Positions 16,710 to 28,488 of a stretch of DNA of 64,000 bases are shown here, piece after piece. The position numbers and the translations under genes were made by a program. The first letter of the stretch is position 1; every line of letters starts with the position of its first letter. The notes beneath the pieces were generated by a model. It saw only the letters and a program-made list of their open reading frames with translations, had not been told where the DNA came from and ran no database searches. The DNA is from Streptosporangium carneum (lineage in GTDB: Bacteria > Actinomycetota > Actinomycetes > Streptosporangiales > Streptosporangiaceae): contig NZ_BSEV01000001.1 in assembly GCF_027922005.1 (NCBI RefSeq), forward strand, positions 1,017,638 through 1,081,637, written 5' to 3'.

Positions 16710-17135
16710 GTGGGACGCCACAGGTCTGATCCGATGGGCATCGCCCGTCTCGCGCTCGTGGGTCTGGCGGTCCTCGCGCTGGTCGCCCTGATCGTGGCCG
16801 GTGTCCTGGCGCTTTTCGGCTCCCTCGGCTCCGAACCGGAGCCGAGACCCTCTCCCACGCCGACCGCCGCGGTCTCCTCCGCCTCTCCCGAGCGGGTCCC
16901 GACGGTCCTCGTGCAGTGCCTGCGGGAGCGCTGCCCTACGGTCTTCCTCAGGGTCGCCGGGGGCGACGTGCTGCTCAACCGGGAGATGGTCAGGGACGAG
17001 CAGGCCCGGTTCTTCGAGGACAAGATCGACGTGGTGCTGGCCGACTCCGCCTCGGTGAGGGTGAGGGTGAACGGCGTCGAGCGCTCCCCGGGCGGACCGG
17101 GGGAGCGTCAGGAGTTCACCGCCTCCCGGGAGTGA
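16710..17135 (+). CDS. Small single-span membrane protein with extracytoplasmic beta-domain
   Basis: 141 residues. The basic start MGRHRSDPMG is followed by one long hydrophobic helix (IARLALVGLAVLALVALIVA), a Pro/Ser-rich linker (EPRPSPTPTAAVSS) and about 75 residues predicted to be beta-rich, with one CLRERC Cys pair. The layout resembles the C-terminal half of RodZ/DUF4115 proteins, but this is only an impression. GTG 16710 has no ribosome site and may be leaderless; ATG 16734 is an alternative. It lies between dedA and pyrE. Confidence 0.65.
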   Translation: MGRHRSDPMGIARLALVGLAVLALVALIVAGVLALFGSLGSEPEPRPSPTPTAAVSSASPERVPTVLVQCLRERCPTVFLRVAGGDVLLNREMVRDEQARFFEDKIDVVLADSASVRVRVNGVERSPGGPGERQEFTASRE

Positions 17136-17173
17136 CTCCCGAGGCGCGGCGACCCCCCGCTCCCGGGGCCGCC

Positions 17174-17710
17174 TCAGGCGAGTCCGAGGTCCTTGAGGTC
17201 ATAGGCGGTGAGATACTCCAGGCCCGCGTCCGCGATCGCCGAGGCCGCGCCTCTGTCGACGATCGTGGCCACCGCCACCACCTCGGCGCCCGCCTCGCGC
17301 AGCGCCTCGACCGCCGTCAGAGGGGACCCGCCGGTCGTCGAGGTGTCCTCGACCGCCAGCACCCGCCGCCCCTTCACGTCGGGCCCCTCGATCCTGCGCT
17401 GCATGCCGTGCGCCTTCTGCGCCTTGCGGACGACGAAGGCGTCGAGCCTCCGGCCGCGCGCGGCCGCCGCGTGCAGCATGGCCGTCGCCACGGGGTCGGC
17501 GCCGAGGGTCAGCCCGCCGACCGCGTCGTAGTCGAGATCCGCCGTGAGGTCCAGCATGACCCGGCCGACGAGCGGCGCCGCGTGCCCGTCGAGGGTCACC
17601 CTGCGCATGTCGATGTAGAAGTCGGCCTCCCTGCCGGAGGACAGCACGACCTTGCCGTGCACGACTCCCTTGTCCTTGATCTCGGCCAGCAGGTTCTCGC
17701 GATCGCTCAT
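17174..17710 (-). CDS. pyrE: Orotate phosphoribosyltransferase
   Basis: Makes OMP from orotate and PRPP in de novo pyrimidine synthesis. 178 residues. The PRPP-binding motif VLAVEDTSTTGGS is intact, and FYIDMRRVTLDGHAAP with LTLGADPVATAM are typical PyrE blocks. ATG 17710 has no clear Shine-Dalgarno sequence, suggesting a leaderless mRNA. It is convergent with the small membrane-protein gene, with a 38-bp gap. Confidence 0.93.
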   Translation of the reverse strand: MSDRENLLAEIKDKGVVHGKVVLSSGREADFYIDMRRVTLDGHAAPLVGRVMLDLTADLDYDAVGGLTLGADPVATAMLHAAAARGRRLDAFVVRKAQKAHGMQRRIEGPDVKGRRVLAVEDTSTTGGSPLTAVEALREAGAEVVAVATIVDRGAASAIADAGLEYLTAYDLKDLGLA

Positions 17711-17730
17711 GGCAACAAGATTAGGGCGAC

Positions 17731-17825
17731 CGGGGACGGGGGCGGTCGGGGTGGGTCGGGAACGGCCGGGGCGGTGAGAACAGAGGGTCGGGGGCGGTCG
17801 GGGTGGGAGAACCGGGGTGGGGAGA
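17731..17825. repeat. G-run-rich repeat between pyrE and the NYN gene
   Basis: The plus strand carries many GGG/GGGG runs and two identical 18-bp copies of GGGGGCGGTCGGGGTGGG (17738-17755 and 17790-17807). Such spacing of G-runs could form a G-quadruplex. It lies in the promoter region upstream of pyrE. The rest of 17711-18045 is an ordinary divergent gap with no gene seen. Confidence 0.7.
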
Positions 17826-18045
17826 AGAGAGCCGTCGGGGCAGGTCTCAGGAACGGGACAAACTGGTACGGTCTGCGTGAACACTCCGACGGATGGTCAC
17901 GCGCGGGTCGAATCGTCGGGATTCACCCTCGGACGATCAGTCGCTTGATTACCCTGAGAAAGGGCCGCCTGTTCTGGTCTCTCAGGGGTTCTTTCAGGCT
18001 TGTCTGAGCCGGAAAGGCCGGGCCACGGAGAAAGGGCGGTGTCGC

Positions 18046-19251
18046 GTGGATCGCTGCGCGCTTTTCGTGGACGCTGGCTACCTGCTGGCTGACGGTGCGA
18101 TGGCCGTGCACGGCACCCGTCACCGCGAGGCGGTCTCCTGGGACTACCCAGGGCTGCTCAAACTGCTCAACAACCTGGCCAAGGAGCGCACCGGACTGCC
18201 GCTGCTGCGCTGCTACTGGTACGAGGCGACCGTCGAGGGCCGCCGCACCCCCGAGCACGACACGCTGGCCGACATCCCCGGCCTCAAGCTCCGCCTCTCC
18301 CGCATCCGCCCCGGACGCCGCGAGGGTGTGGACGCACAGGTCCACCGCGACCTGATGACGCTGGCCCGCAACAGCGCGGTCTGCGACGCGGTCGTGGTCA
18401 GCGGTGACGAGGACCTGGCACAGGTCGTCTGCGACGCCCAGGATCTCGGCATCCGTGTCACCGTCGTGCACATCACCGCCGACGGCAGCTGGGCCGTCTC
18501 CCGCTCGCTCCGCCAGGAGTGCGACGACCTGATCGAGATCGGCGCGAGCCACCTGCGGCCCCATGTCACCCTGGCCGCGAGCGAGCCGCCCGCCCTGGCC
18601 AACGGCCACCAGTCGGGCGTCAACGGCCAGGCGGCGTCCCCTTCCGTCAACGGCGGCCCGCAGACCAGCCCCGTGCCCGCGGTCGTCCAGCCGTCGAGGG
18701 CGGCCCACGCCCAGCCCGCGCTGCCCGCCTACCAGGGCTACTCCCCTGAGCCTCCCGCCGTGCCGGCCTCGCCGCCGCCACCGTCGCCGCAACCGGCGCA
18801 GCAGCAGGTTCCCGCCGCGCCGCCCGTCACCCCCGTCACCCCCTCCAGCCCGACGGGGCCGCTGTCCGCGCCCCCGTCGTACACCTCGGCGAGCACCGGC
18901 GGCTCCCCCGGATACCAGCCGGGCCAGCTCGGCGCCTACACCGGCCCCCAGGCCTCGCCCATGCCCTCCGCCGCGCCGCTGCAGAGCGCGGGCTCCGGCG
19001 GCACGACCACCCTCTCCGACGCGGTGAAGGCCGCCCACAAGGAGGGCTACGACTTCGGGGAGTCCGTCGCCAAGGACGCCCCCGCGCTGTGGCTTGAGGC
19101 CGTGCTGGCCCGCAAGCCCCGCATGCCCTCCGATCTCGAGGCCCGGCTCCTGCAGGGCTCCTCCCTGCCGATCGACTTCCTGCTGCACGACGAGGTCCGC
19201 CACGCCCTGCGCCGCGGCTTCTGGGACGCCCTGGAGCGCGCCCGCCGCTAG
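18046..19251 (+). CDS. NYN-domain (PIN-like) protein with long Pro-rich linker
   Basis: 401 residues in three parts. Residues 1 to about 170 form a NYN/LabA-type nuclease-like domain, starting VDRCALFVDAGYLLADGAMA with the first conserved Asp, and with VVSGDEDLAQVV carrying the later acidic residues. About 170-320 is a disordered Pro/Ser/Gln-rich linker. The C-terminal 80 residues are helical (TLSDAVKAAHKEGYDFGESV and on) and resemble the LOTUS/OST-HTH-like tails of such proteins. NYN domains are RNA-binding or RNA-cleaving; the target is unknown. I chose GTG 18046 because an AAAGGG element lies about 9 bases upstream and a longer upstream frame is not family-like. Confidence 0.85.
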   Translation: MDRCALFVDAGYLLADGAMAVHGTRHREAVSWDYPGLLKLLNNLAKERTGLPLLRCYWYEATVEGRRTPEHDTLADIPGLKLRLSRIRPGRREGVDAQVHRDLMTLARNSAVCDAVVVSGDEDLAQVVCDAQDLGIRVTVVHITADGSWAVSRSLRQECDDLIEIGASHLRPHVTLAASEPPALANGHQSGVNGQAASPSVNGGPQTSPVPAVVQPSRAAHAQPALPAYQGYSPEPPAVPASPPPPSPQPAQQQVPAAPPVTPVTPSSPTGPLSAPPSYTSASTGGSPGYQPGQLGAYTGPQASPMPSAAPLQSAGSGGTTTLSDAVKAAHKEGYDFGESVAKDAPALWLEAVLARKPRMPSDLEARLLQGSSLPIDFLLHDEVRHALRRGFWDALERARR

Positions 19252-19268
19252 GACCTCCCGATTCCGCT

Positions 19269-19609
19269 GTGACCAACGGCACGGCGGACAACCAGCTCGG
19301 GAAGATCCGTCACACCGGCCTGGCCGACGCTGTCGACGGCTACGCCCTCTCGGGCGTCGAGGGCATCCGCAAGCCCGACACCGGACTGTTCGAGATCGTC
19401 GCGCAACGCTGCGGAACGACCCTCACCGAGGGCGGATGGATGTCGGCGACAACCCCGTCGCCGACATCGAGATGGGCCAGGCAGCCGGGTCGCGAACGAT
19501 CTGGATCGACCGCGGCACCCGGCCAGGTCGCGACCACTCGGCACACCACGTCGTCACCGATGTCATCCAGGCGACGGAGATCCTGCACCAGGACGACGCA
19601 CTCATCTGA
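19269..19609 (+). pseudogene. HAD-superfamily hydrolase fragment, N-terminally truncated and frameshifted
   Basis: The first frame reads VTNGTADNQLGKIRHTGLAD and continues to LTEGGWM; it covers HAD motif II (TNG) through GIRKPD (motif III Lys). At about 19440 the homology moves to another frame reading VGDNPVADIEMGQAAGSRTI, which is HAD motif IV. One missing G in GGATGGAT(g)GTCGGCGAC explains the shift. The first half, with the catalytic DxD, is absent. It is therefore a dead remnant at the left border of the accessory island. Confidence 0.8.
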
Positions 19610-19616
19610 AGCAGGC

Positions 19617-19766
19617 ATGACAAAGGCCCCGGCAGATGCCAGGGCCGACGTCTTTCGTTTTATCGAGGTCTACTGCAACCGCAAGCGGCTCCATTCAGCC
19701 CTGGGCTGTCGCACACCCCGCAAGACGCGGGTGGGCTACAGTCGAGGCGTCACCCTTGCAGCGTAA
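19617..19766 (+). mobile_element. IS3-family transposase remnant (C-terminus of OrfB)
   Basis: The translation contains DVFRFIEVYCNRKRLHSALG followed by CRTPRKTRVGY, the characteristic end of IS3-family integrase-type transposases. Only about the last 35 residues remain, so it cannot be active. It directly follows the HAD remnant and its hairpin, and may mark an old insertion or recombination point. Confidence 0.75.
19625..19646 (+). terminator. Hairpin terminator after the HAD remnant
   Basis: GGCCCcGGC-agat-GCCaGGGCC, a 22-base hairpin with one mismatch, followed by GACGTCTTTCGTTTT. It looks like a leftover intrinsic terminator, now inside the IS3 remnant. Confidence 0.5.
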
Positions 19767-19769
19767 AAG

Positions 19770-20154
19770 TTGAGTGCCCACTCCGCTGGGGGAACTTCAC
19801 GTACTCCTCTCCATCCCGTTCACCGGACCCGCACCATCTGGCAGTACCGGCACGTCCCGGCTTTGTCAGGGCTGCTCCCACTCTCCCCGGCGCCACCCGG
19901 ATCAGGCTGCCCCCAGCTCCACCTTCCTGCTACGACAGGGCAGACGGCGAATGTCTTTCACCTCCGCTCGAATCACAGCGCCTCACGGCGCAGGCTCTTA
20001 TTCATACAGTCCCGGGATTCTCATGCTTGGCCAGCTTTCTAGCTTGTTTTTAGAGGGGTGCGGGCATCGACAAATTGGGAGGTCACGGGCATGAGTTCGC
20101 GGAAAGTGAATTCATCTCTGAACTTCGGAGCGGGTACAGGCGGGAGAAGACCAC
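19770..20154. other. Non-coding stretch of the island, probably mobile-element debris
   Basis: No frame here has a convincing start, ribosome site or protein family. The composition is less GC-extreme than the neighbouring core genes, with runs such as TTATTCATACAG and CTTGTTTTTAG. It separates the IS3 remnant from the metalloprotease gene and must hold that gene's promoter; I cannot place it exactly. Confidence 0.5.
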
Positions 20155-22407
20155 ATGTCATTGCAGGGCGATCCGACCATCGAGGAGACGACAGGCACGG
20201 TGGGGGTGGGAAGCCGTCAGGGGGTCGGTACCGCCACAGCGGACCTTGAGACTCGGGAAGATCCGACGGGCGAGGGGGGCGACCTAGAGGCGCTCGGGGT
20301 CGGCGTGGAGGCCTCAATGCTGGGGGCGGTGCAGGCGAGTAACGGGGAGGCGGTGCAGGTCGCGACCGCAGCGCCGCCACAGGCAGCGCCATTTCCACCG
20401 CCGATACCGGTGCCGCGTCGGCTCACCCGGGGCCGGTACCGGGGTGGCGGGTTCGGGTTCCAGTTGGAGCTGCGGGTGGACGTGGACGGCCACCGGCCGC
20501 AGCGGCGAGTCAGCGGTGACTTCTTCAACACCGTCGGCGGGACCACCGCGTACTTCGGGTCGTTCATCGTGCACGCCCCGACCGTCACCGTGACGGCCTC
20601 CACCGTGGTCATAGAGGGCCTGGGCAGCTTCACCTGGGCGGCGGGCGCCCCAAGGATACGGGTGACCGTACAGCGACGGCAGATCATCCAGCCACCGGGC
20701 AGCGCGACCGTGGAGTTTGTCACCACCTCGGGGCAACCGGGGGCGAGCTACCTGTGCGCGTTCGTCTCGCAGTACTTCCGCTCGGTCCAGTGGGAGCAGG
20801 ACTCGGTCGCCGGCGCGGTGCCGTTCGTGGCGTACAACACCGGCTCGCTCCCGCAGCCGCCGTCCAGCCCGAGCCGCGTCCTGACCGTACCTCAGGCGTA
20901 CGCGGAGGCGGGGATCGAGCTGCAGATCGCGGGTACGGCCAACGTGATCGCCCCGGACTCGGGCGGATGGGACGACGCGGAGCTGCACGCCGCCATGGCG
21001 AGCCAGTTCAGCCTCTGGGCGAACACGCCGCAGTGGATGGTGTGGCTGCTGGTGGCCAACCGACACGTCAACGGCTGGCGCGGGATCATGTTCGACTACA
21101 GCGACGCGTTCCAGCGGCAGGGCTGCGCGGTGTTCTACGACCAGATCCAGGGGGCCGATCCGGCGAGCCAGCGAGCCGCGCTCCGCACCTATGTACACGA
21201 ACTCGGACATGCCTTCAATCTGATGCATTCCTGGCAGAAGGACGTCGCTGTACCGCCACAGCCACTCGGCCCCAGGAACGGGTTCGGGGATCTGTCCTGG
21301 ATGAACTATGCGCAGAACTACCAGCGCGCCTCGGATGGTACGGCGGGCACCGCCGCATACTGGGCCGACTTCCCGTTCCAGTTCACCGATAGCGAGCTGG
21401 TACACCTACGGCACGCCTTCTACCGCAACGTGGTCATGGGCGGCAACGCCTTCAGTGTGGGGGCGAGTGAGGTCGACCCGGACATTTTCGACGAGCCGCT
21501 CGCGGACCGGTCGGGACTGCGACTGGAACTGCGGGCCAAGGACGCGTTCGAGTTCGGTGAGCCGGTCGTCGTCGAACTCAAGCTGAGCCTGACCGACCTG
21601 CGCGGCAAAACGACGCACGGTCACCTGCACCCTGGGGCCGACTTCGTCAACATCGCCATCTCCGGACCCGCCGGGCGCGCCGTCGTGTTCCGGCCGATGA
21701 TCCGCCACTGCGTGGACACCGCCGACAACGTACGGCTCGACATCGACAACCCGGCGATCTATCGCAGCGCGTACATCGGTTACGGGCAGGAGGGGTTCTA
21801 CTTCGAGCAGCCGGGTGTCTACCGGCTGCGCGCGCAGTACATGGCCGCGGACGGCTCCCGGATCGTTTCCCCGGTGCTCAGAATCAAGGTCAGGCATCCG
21901 CTGACCAGGAACGACGAGCAGGTCGGCGAGTTGATGATGGGTGAGGACCAAGGCAAACTGCTGGCCCTGCTCGGCTCGGACTCGCCCTCGCTCAGCTCCG
22001 GCAATGAAGCGTTGCAGGAGGTCATCGAGAAGCACGGCAAGCATCCACTGGCCGTCTACGCTCGCCTGGTGTGCGGAATCAACGCCGAGCGCGACTTCAA
22101 GCTCCTGACTCCGGACAAGGAGCTCACCGTCCGACAGGCGGACACCAAGGAGAGCATCCAGCAACTCTCGGTGGTGACCGATCTCTCTGCCAACGGCAAG
22201 GGCATCGACAACATCACCTTGAACCAGGCCATGCGGCGCCTGGCGAGGGCGCAGGCGAAGCAGGGCGACCTGGAGGAGGCCACGGCTGTGCTCGACCGAA
22301 TGGTGCAACTCTTCGCCGCCAAGAAGCTCAAGGCACCGGTGATGGATACGATCCGCACACAGGCGGAGACCACCAAGGCCGAACTCATCGCCGAAACCGA
22401 GAAGTAG
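20155..22407 (+). CDS. Large metzincin-like zinc metalloprotease without signal peptide
   Basis: 750 residues. Residues 1-90 are low-complexity and look disordered (G, A, E, T, then a PFPPPIPVP stretch), with no signal peptide or membrane helix. About 95-190 is beta-rich. The catalytic part has HELGHAFNLMH at 348-358, the metzincin HExxHxxxxxH with Asn where Gly is usual, and SWMNYAQNY with Met383 as the Met-turn. Residues of about 455-585 read as an Ig-like domain (EFGEPVVVELKLS to SPVLRIKV), and 595-750 are helical, TPR-like. ATG 20155 follows GGGAGAAG. Codons ATA and CTA occur, unlike the neighbours, suggesting transfer. It precedes a small Ig-like protein gene by 78 bp. Substrate and export route are unknown. 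Confidence 0.8.
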   Translation: MSLQGDPTIEETTGTVGVGSRQGVGTATADLETREDPTGEGGDLEALGVGVEASMLGAVQASNGEAVQVATAAPPQAAPFPPPIPVPRRLTRGRYRGGGFGFQLELRVDVDGHRPQRRVSGDFFNTVGGTTAYFGSFIVHAPTVTVTASTVVIEGLGSFTWAAGAPRIRVTVQRRQIIQPPGSATVEFVTTSGQPGASYLCAFVSQYFRSVQWEQDSVAGAVPFVAYNTGSLPQPPSSPSRVLTVPQAYAEAGIELQIAGTANVIAPDSGGWDDAELHAAMASQFSLWANTPQWMVWLLVANRHVNGWRGIMFDYSDAFQRQGCAVFYDQIQGADPASQRAALRTYVHELGHAFNLMHSWQKDVAVPPQPLGPRNGFGDLSWMNYAQNYQRASDGTAGTAAYWADFPFQFTDSELVHLRHAFYRNVVMGGNAFSVGASEVDPDIFDEPLADRSGLRLELRAKDAFEFGEPVVVELKLSLTDLRGKTTHGHLHPGADFVNIAISGPAGRAVVFRPMIRHCVDTADNVRLDIDNPAIYRSAYIGYGQEGFYFEQPGVYRLRAQYMAADGSRIVSPVLRIKVRHPLTRNDEQVGELMMGEDQGKLLALLGSDSPSLSSGNEALQEVIEKHGKHPLAVYARLVCGINAERDFKLLTPDKELTVRQADTKESIQQLSVVTDLSANGKGIDNITLNQAMRRLARAQAKQGDLEEATAVLDRMVQLFAAKKLKAPVMDTIRTQAETTKAELIAETEK

Positions 22408-22485
22408 CGGAAACCACTCGCGTCTGGTCCGCCTTGAGCCGGGCGGCCCAGACGCGGAAAAGGCATAGCACAGGACGGGCGACAC

Positions 22486-22995
22486 ATGGGAAACGCAACG
22501 ATCGAAGTCGTCCTGATGGCCCCGAGGGAACCGCAACCCATCGGCTGGCCGGTCGCCATCGACATTACAGTGATCAACCGCAGCACCGCGGACATCTGGC
22601 TCCCGGGAGTTCTCGACGGCTCCGAGGCAGGCATCCGGTACCCGTTCTACCTACCGGAGATCACCCGCGAGGGCACGGTCGTCGCCCGCCCCGAACCGCC
22701 GGAGGACCCCCTGTTCACCCCGCTCCGCACGCTGGATTTCCGGCGTTTGACGCCCGGGGAGGATTTCAACCCCACGTCCGGCAAATATCACCCATTAACC
22801 ACCTTCAGCAGCTATGCACCCGACCGCCCCGGCCACTATCGCTACACCCTCACGCTATCCACCGAGAGCCCCCTCCCGGAGAACTGGCTGAGCTCCTTCG
22901 GCCAGGAGGACACCTTGACCGAAGTCATGAAGCTCATCTCCCTGGTTCCCCGGCTCACCGTCCGCTCCGCGCCGTTGGACGTCACGGTCGGCTGA
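22486..22995 (+). CDS. Small Ig-like-fold protein paired with the metalloprotease
   Basis: 169 residues starting MGNATIEVVLMAPREPQPIG, with an AGGA element about 10 bases upstream. It is predicted all-beta: IGWPVAIDITVINRS near the start and DRPGHYRYTLTLS in the second half. This resembles the Ig-like domain in the neighbouring protease (FGEPVVVELKLS and EQPGVYRLRAQY). No signal peptide, no Cys. It is 78 bp downstream on the same strand, so probably co-transcribed. It could be a partner, inhibitor or substrate of the protease; the sequence does not decide. Confidence 0.7.
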   Translation: MGNATIEVVLMAPREPQPIGWPVAIDITVINRSTADIWLPGVLDGSEAGIRYPFYLPEITREGTVVARPEPPEDPLFTPLRTLDFRRLTPGEDFNPTSGKYHPLTTFSSYAPDRPGHYRYTLTLSTESPLPENWLSSFGQEDTLTEVMKLISLVPRLTVRSAPLDVTVG

Positions 22996-23242
22996 GAGGT
23001 CCTGGCGAACACCCACCATTGCGATCAACCAGGTCGGCAACCGCATGCACTGATGCTGTCAGTGAGTGCGACCTCGTTGGTGATCTTGGAAATTCCCGGA
23101 CTGTCGGCTTCCGCGCCACCGCACGGCCCGAGTGGGCCAGGGGCACATGTTCGAATCATGCCGGAACACATGGTTGATCAGGCGTTTCGGCGTTTGACCT
23201 GCGGCTTTCCAGTCGCAGGTCTTTCGCTCACCAGGTAACCGC
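22996..23242. other. Non-coding remnant sequence at the right border of the island
   Basis: A frame from 23053 has no family match and no ribosome site. This looks like decayed insertion-sequence DNA leading into the transposase fragment at 23243. Confidence 0.4.
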
Positions 23243-23449
23243 GTGCTGTCGCAGGCAGCCGTAGGACATCGAGGCAGCAAGGGCGGGCGCCCGCCGGTCT
23301 TCGGTCGAGAGGTCTACAGGCGCCGCAACGTCATCGAACGCTGTTTCAACCGGCTCAGGCAGTTTCGCGGTCTGGCCACTCGTCACGACAAGACCGCCAC
23401 CTCCTGCACCGCCGTGATCACCTTCGCATCCGTACTGCTCTGGCTATGA
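23243..23449 (+). mobile_element. IS5-type (DDE) transposase remnant, C-terminal 68 residues
   Basis: The translation GGRPPVFGREVYRRRNVIER, then CFNRLRQFRGLATRHDKTA, is the well-known end of IS5-group DDE transposases, including the last catalytic Glu (IERCF). The upstream two thirds are missing. The sequence after the stop (AACTTTGAAGACAAGC) may be the old terminal inverted repeat. It borders the native chromosome at about 23470. Confidence 0.8.
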
Positions 23450-23474
23450 TCCACAACTTTGAAGACAAGCTTTA

Positions 23475-23497
23475 GGGGCCGAGGCGGCCTCGGCCCC
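23475..23497. terminator. Hairpin terminator of the kinase/response-regulator operon
   Basis: GGGGCCGAGG-cgg-CCTCGGCCCC, a 10-bp perfect stem. It lies 59 bp after the response-regulator stop on the minus strand and next to the IS5 remnant. Confidence 0.6.
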
Positions 23498-23555
23498 GCG
23501 GTCGTCGGCCGGCCCGTCACCCGTGTCGCCCGCCCCTGTGGTCCGCGGGGGCGGT

Positions 23556-24188
23556 TCAGGAGAGGGCGTCGAGGCCCGCCCTGAGGTGGTTGAGGCGGTG
23601 GGTCAGGTCGGACAGGGGGCCGACCAGGGTGGGGTCGTTGGCCTTGCGGGCCAGCTCGACGACGCGGGCGAGCTCGTCCTCGACCGCGGTCAGCCGCCTC
23701 GACAGCTCGGGGAGGACGGCCGCCTGGATGTCGGCGTCACCGGGGGGAAGCTCGGCGCCCAGACGCTCGCGGAGCATGGTCGCCTGCTCGGCCAGGCGGC
23801 GGTTCATGTTGTACAGCTCCACGAAGACCGACACCTTCGCCCGCAGCACCCAGGGGTCGAACGGTTTGGTGAGGTAGTCGACCGCGCCCGCGGCGTAGCT
23901 GCGGAAGGCGTAGTCGGGGGCGCTGTCGACCACCGTCAGGAAGATGATCGGGATGTTGCGGGTGCGCTCGCGGCGCTTGATGTGGGAGGCGGTCTCGAAA
24001 CCATCCATGCCGGGCATCCGCACGTCCAGCAGGATCAGTGCGAACTCCGTGTTGAGCAGGGCTTTCAGTGCCTCCTCGCCCGACCTGGCCCGCACGGGCA
24101 CCAGGTCGAGCGAGCTGAGGATGGCCTCGAGCGCGATGAGGTTCTCCTCCCGGTCGTCGACCAGGAGGATCTTTGCGCGGTCCGGCAT
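23556..24188 (-). CDS. Response regulator with REC domain and coiled-coil tail
   Basis: 210 residues. REC domain at 1-120: ILLVDDREENL (acidic pocket Asp11, Asp12), LILLDVRMPGMDGF with phosphorylated Asp55, Thr in IIFLTVVDS and Lys in YLTKPF. The rest is a coiled coil (NRRLAEQATMLRERLGAE and on) without a DNA-binding domain, so it acts through protein contacts or as a phosphate relay. Its ATG directly abuts the kinase stop codon (TAG then ATG), so it is co-translated with the hybrid kinase. Confidence 0.92.
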   Translation of the reverse strand: MPDRAKILLVDDREENLIALEAILSSLDLVPVRARSGEEALKALLNTEFALILLDVRMPGMDGFETASHIKRRERTRNIPIIFLTVVDSAPDYAFRSYAAGAVDYLTKPFDPWVLRAKVSVFVELYNMNRRLAEQATMLRERLGAELPPGDADIQAAVLPELSRRLTAVEDELARVVELARKANDPTLVGPLSDLTHRLNHLRAGLDALS

Positions 24189-28367
<4,179 letters not shown>

Positions 28368-28488
28368 GTGACCTCCTTGACTCCCGGGGGGCGCAGCCGC
28401 GAGTCATCCCAGTCTGTCACGGTGCGCAACTCCGAGTCCCGCCTTCGATTTACCCCATGTCAGCAGCAAGTGTGGTAGGCACGGAACA

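Noticed and set aside
19774..20094. A 106-codon frame in the island
   Set aside because: No ribosome site, no family, Ser/Pro-rich shadow-like text; treated as non-coding debris.
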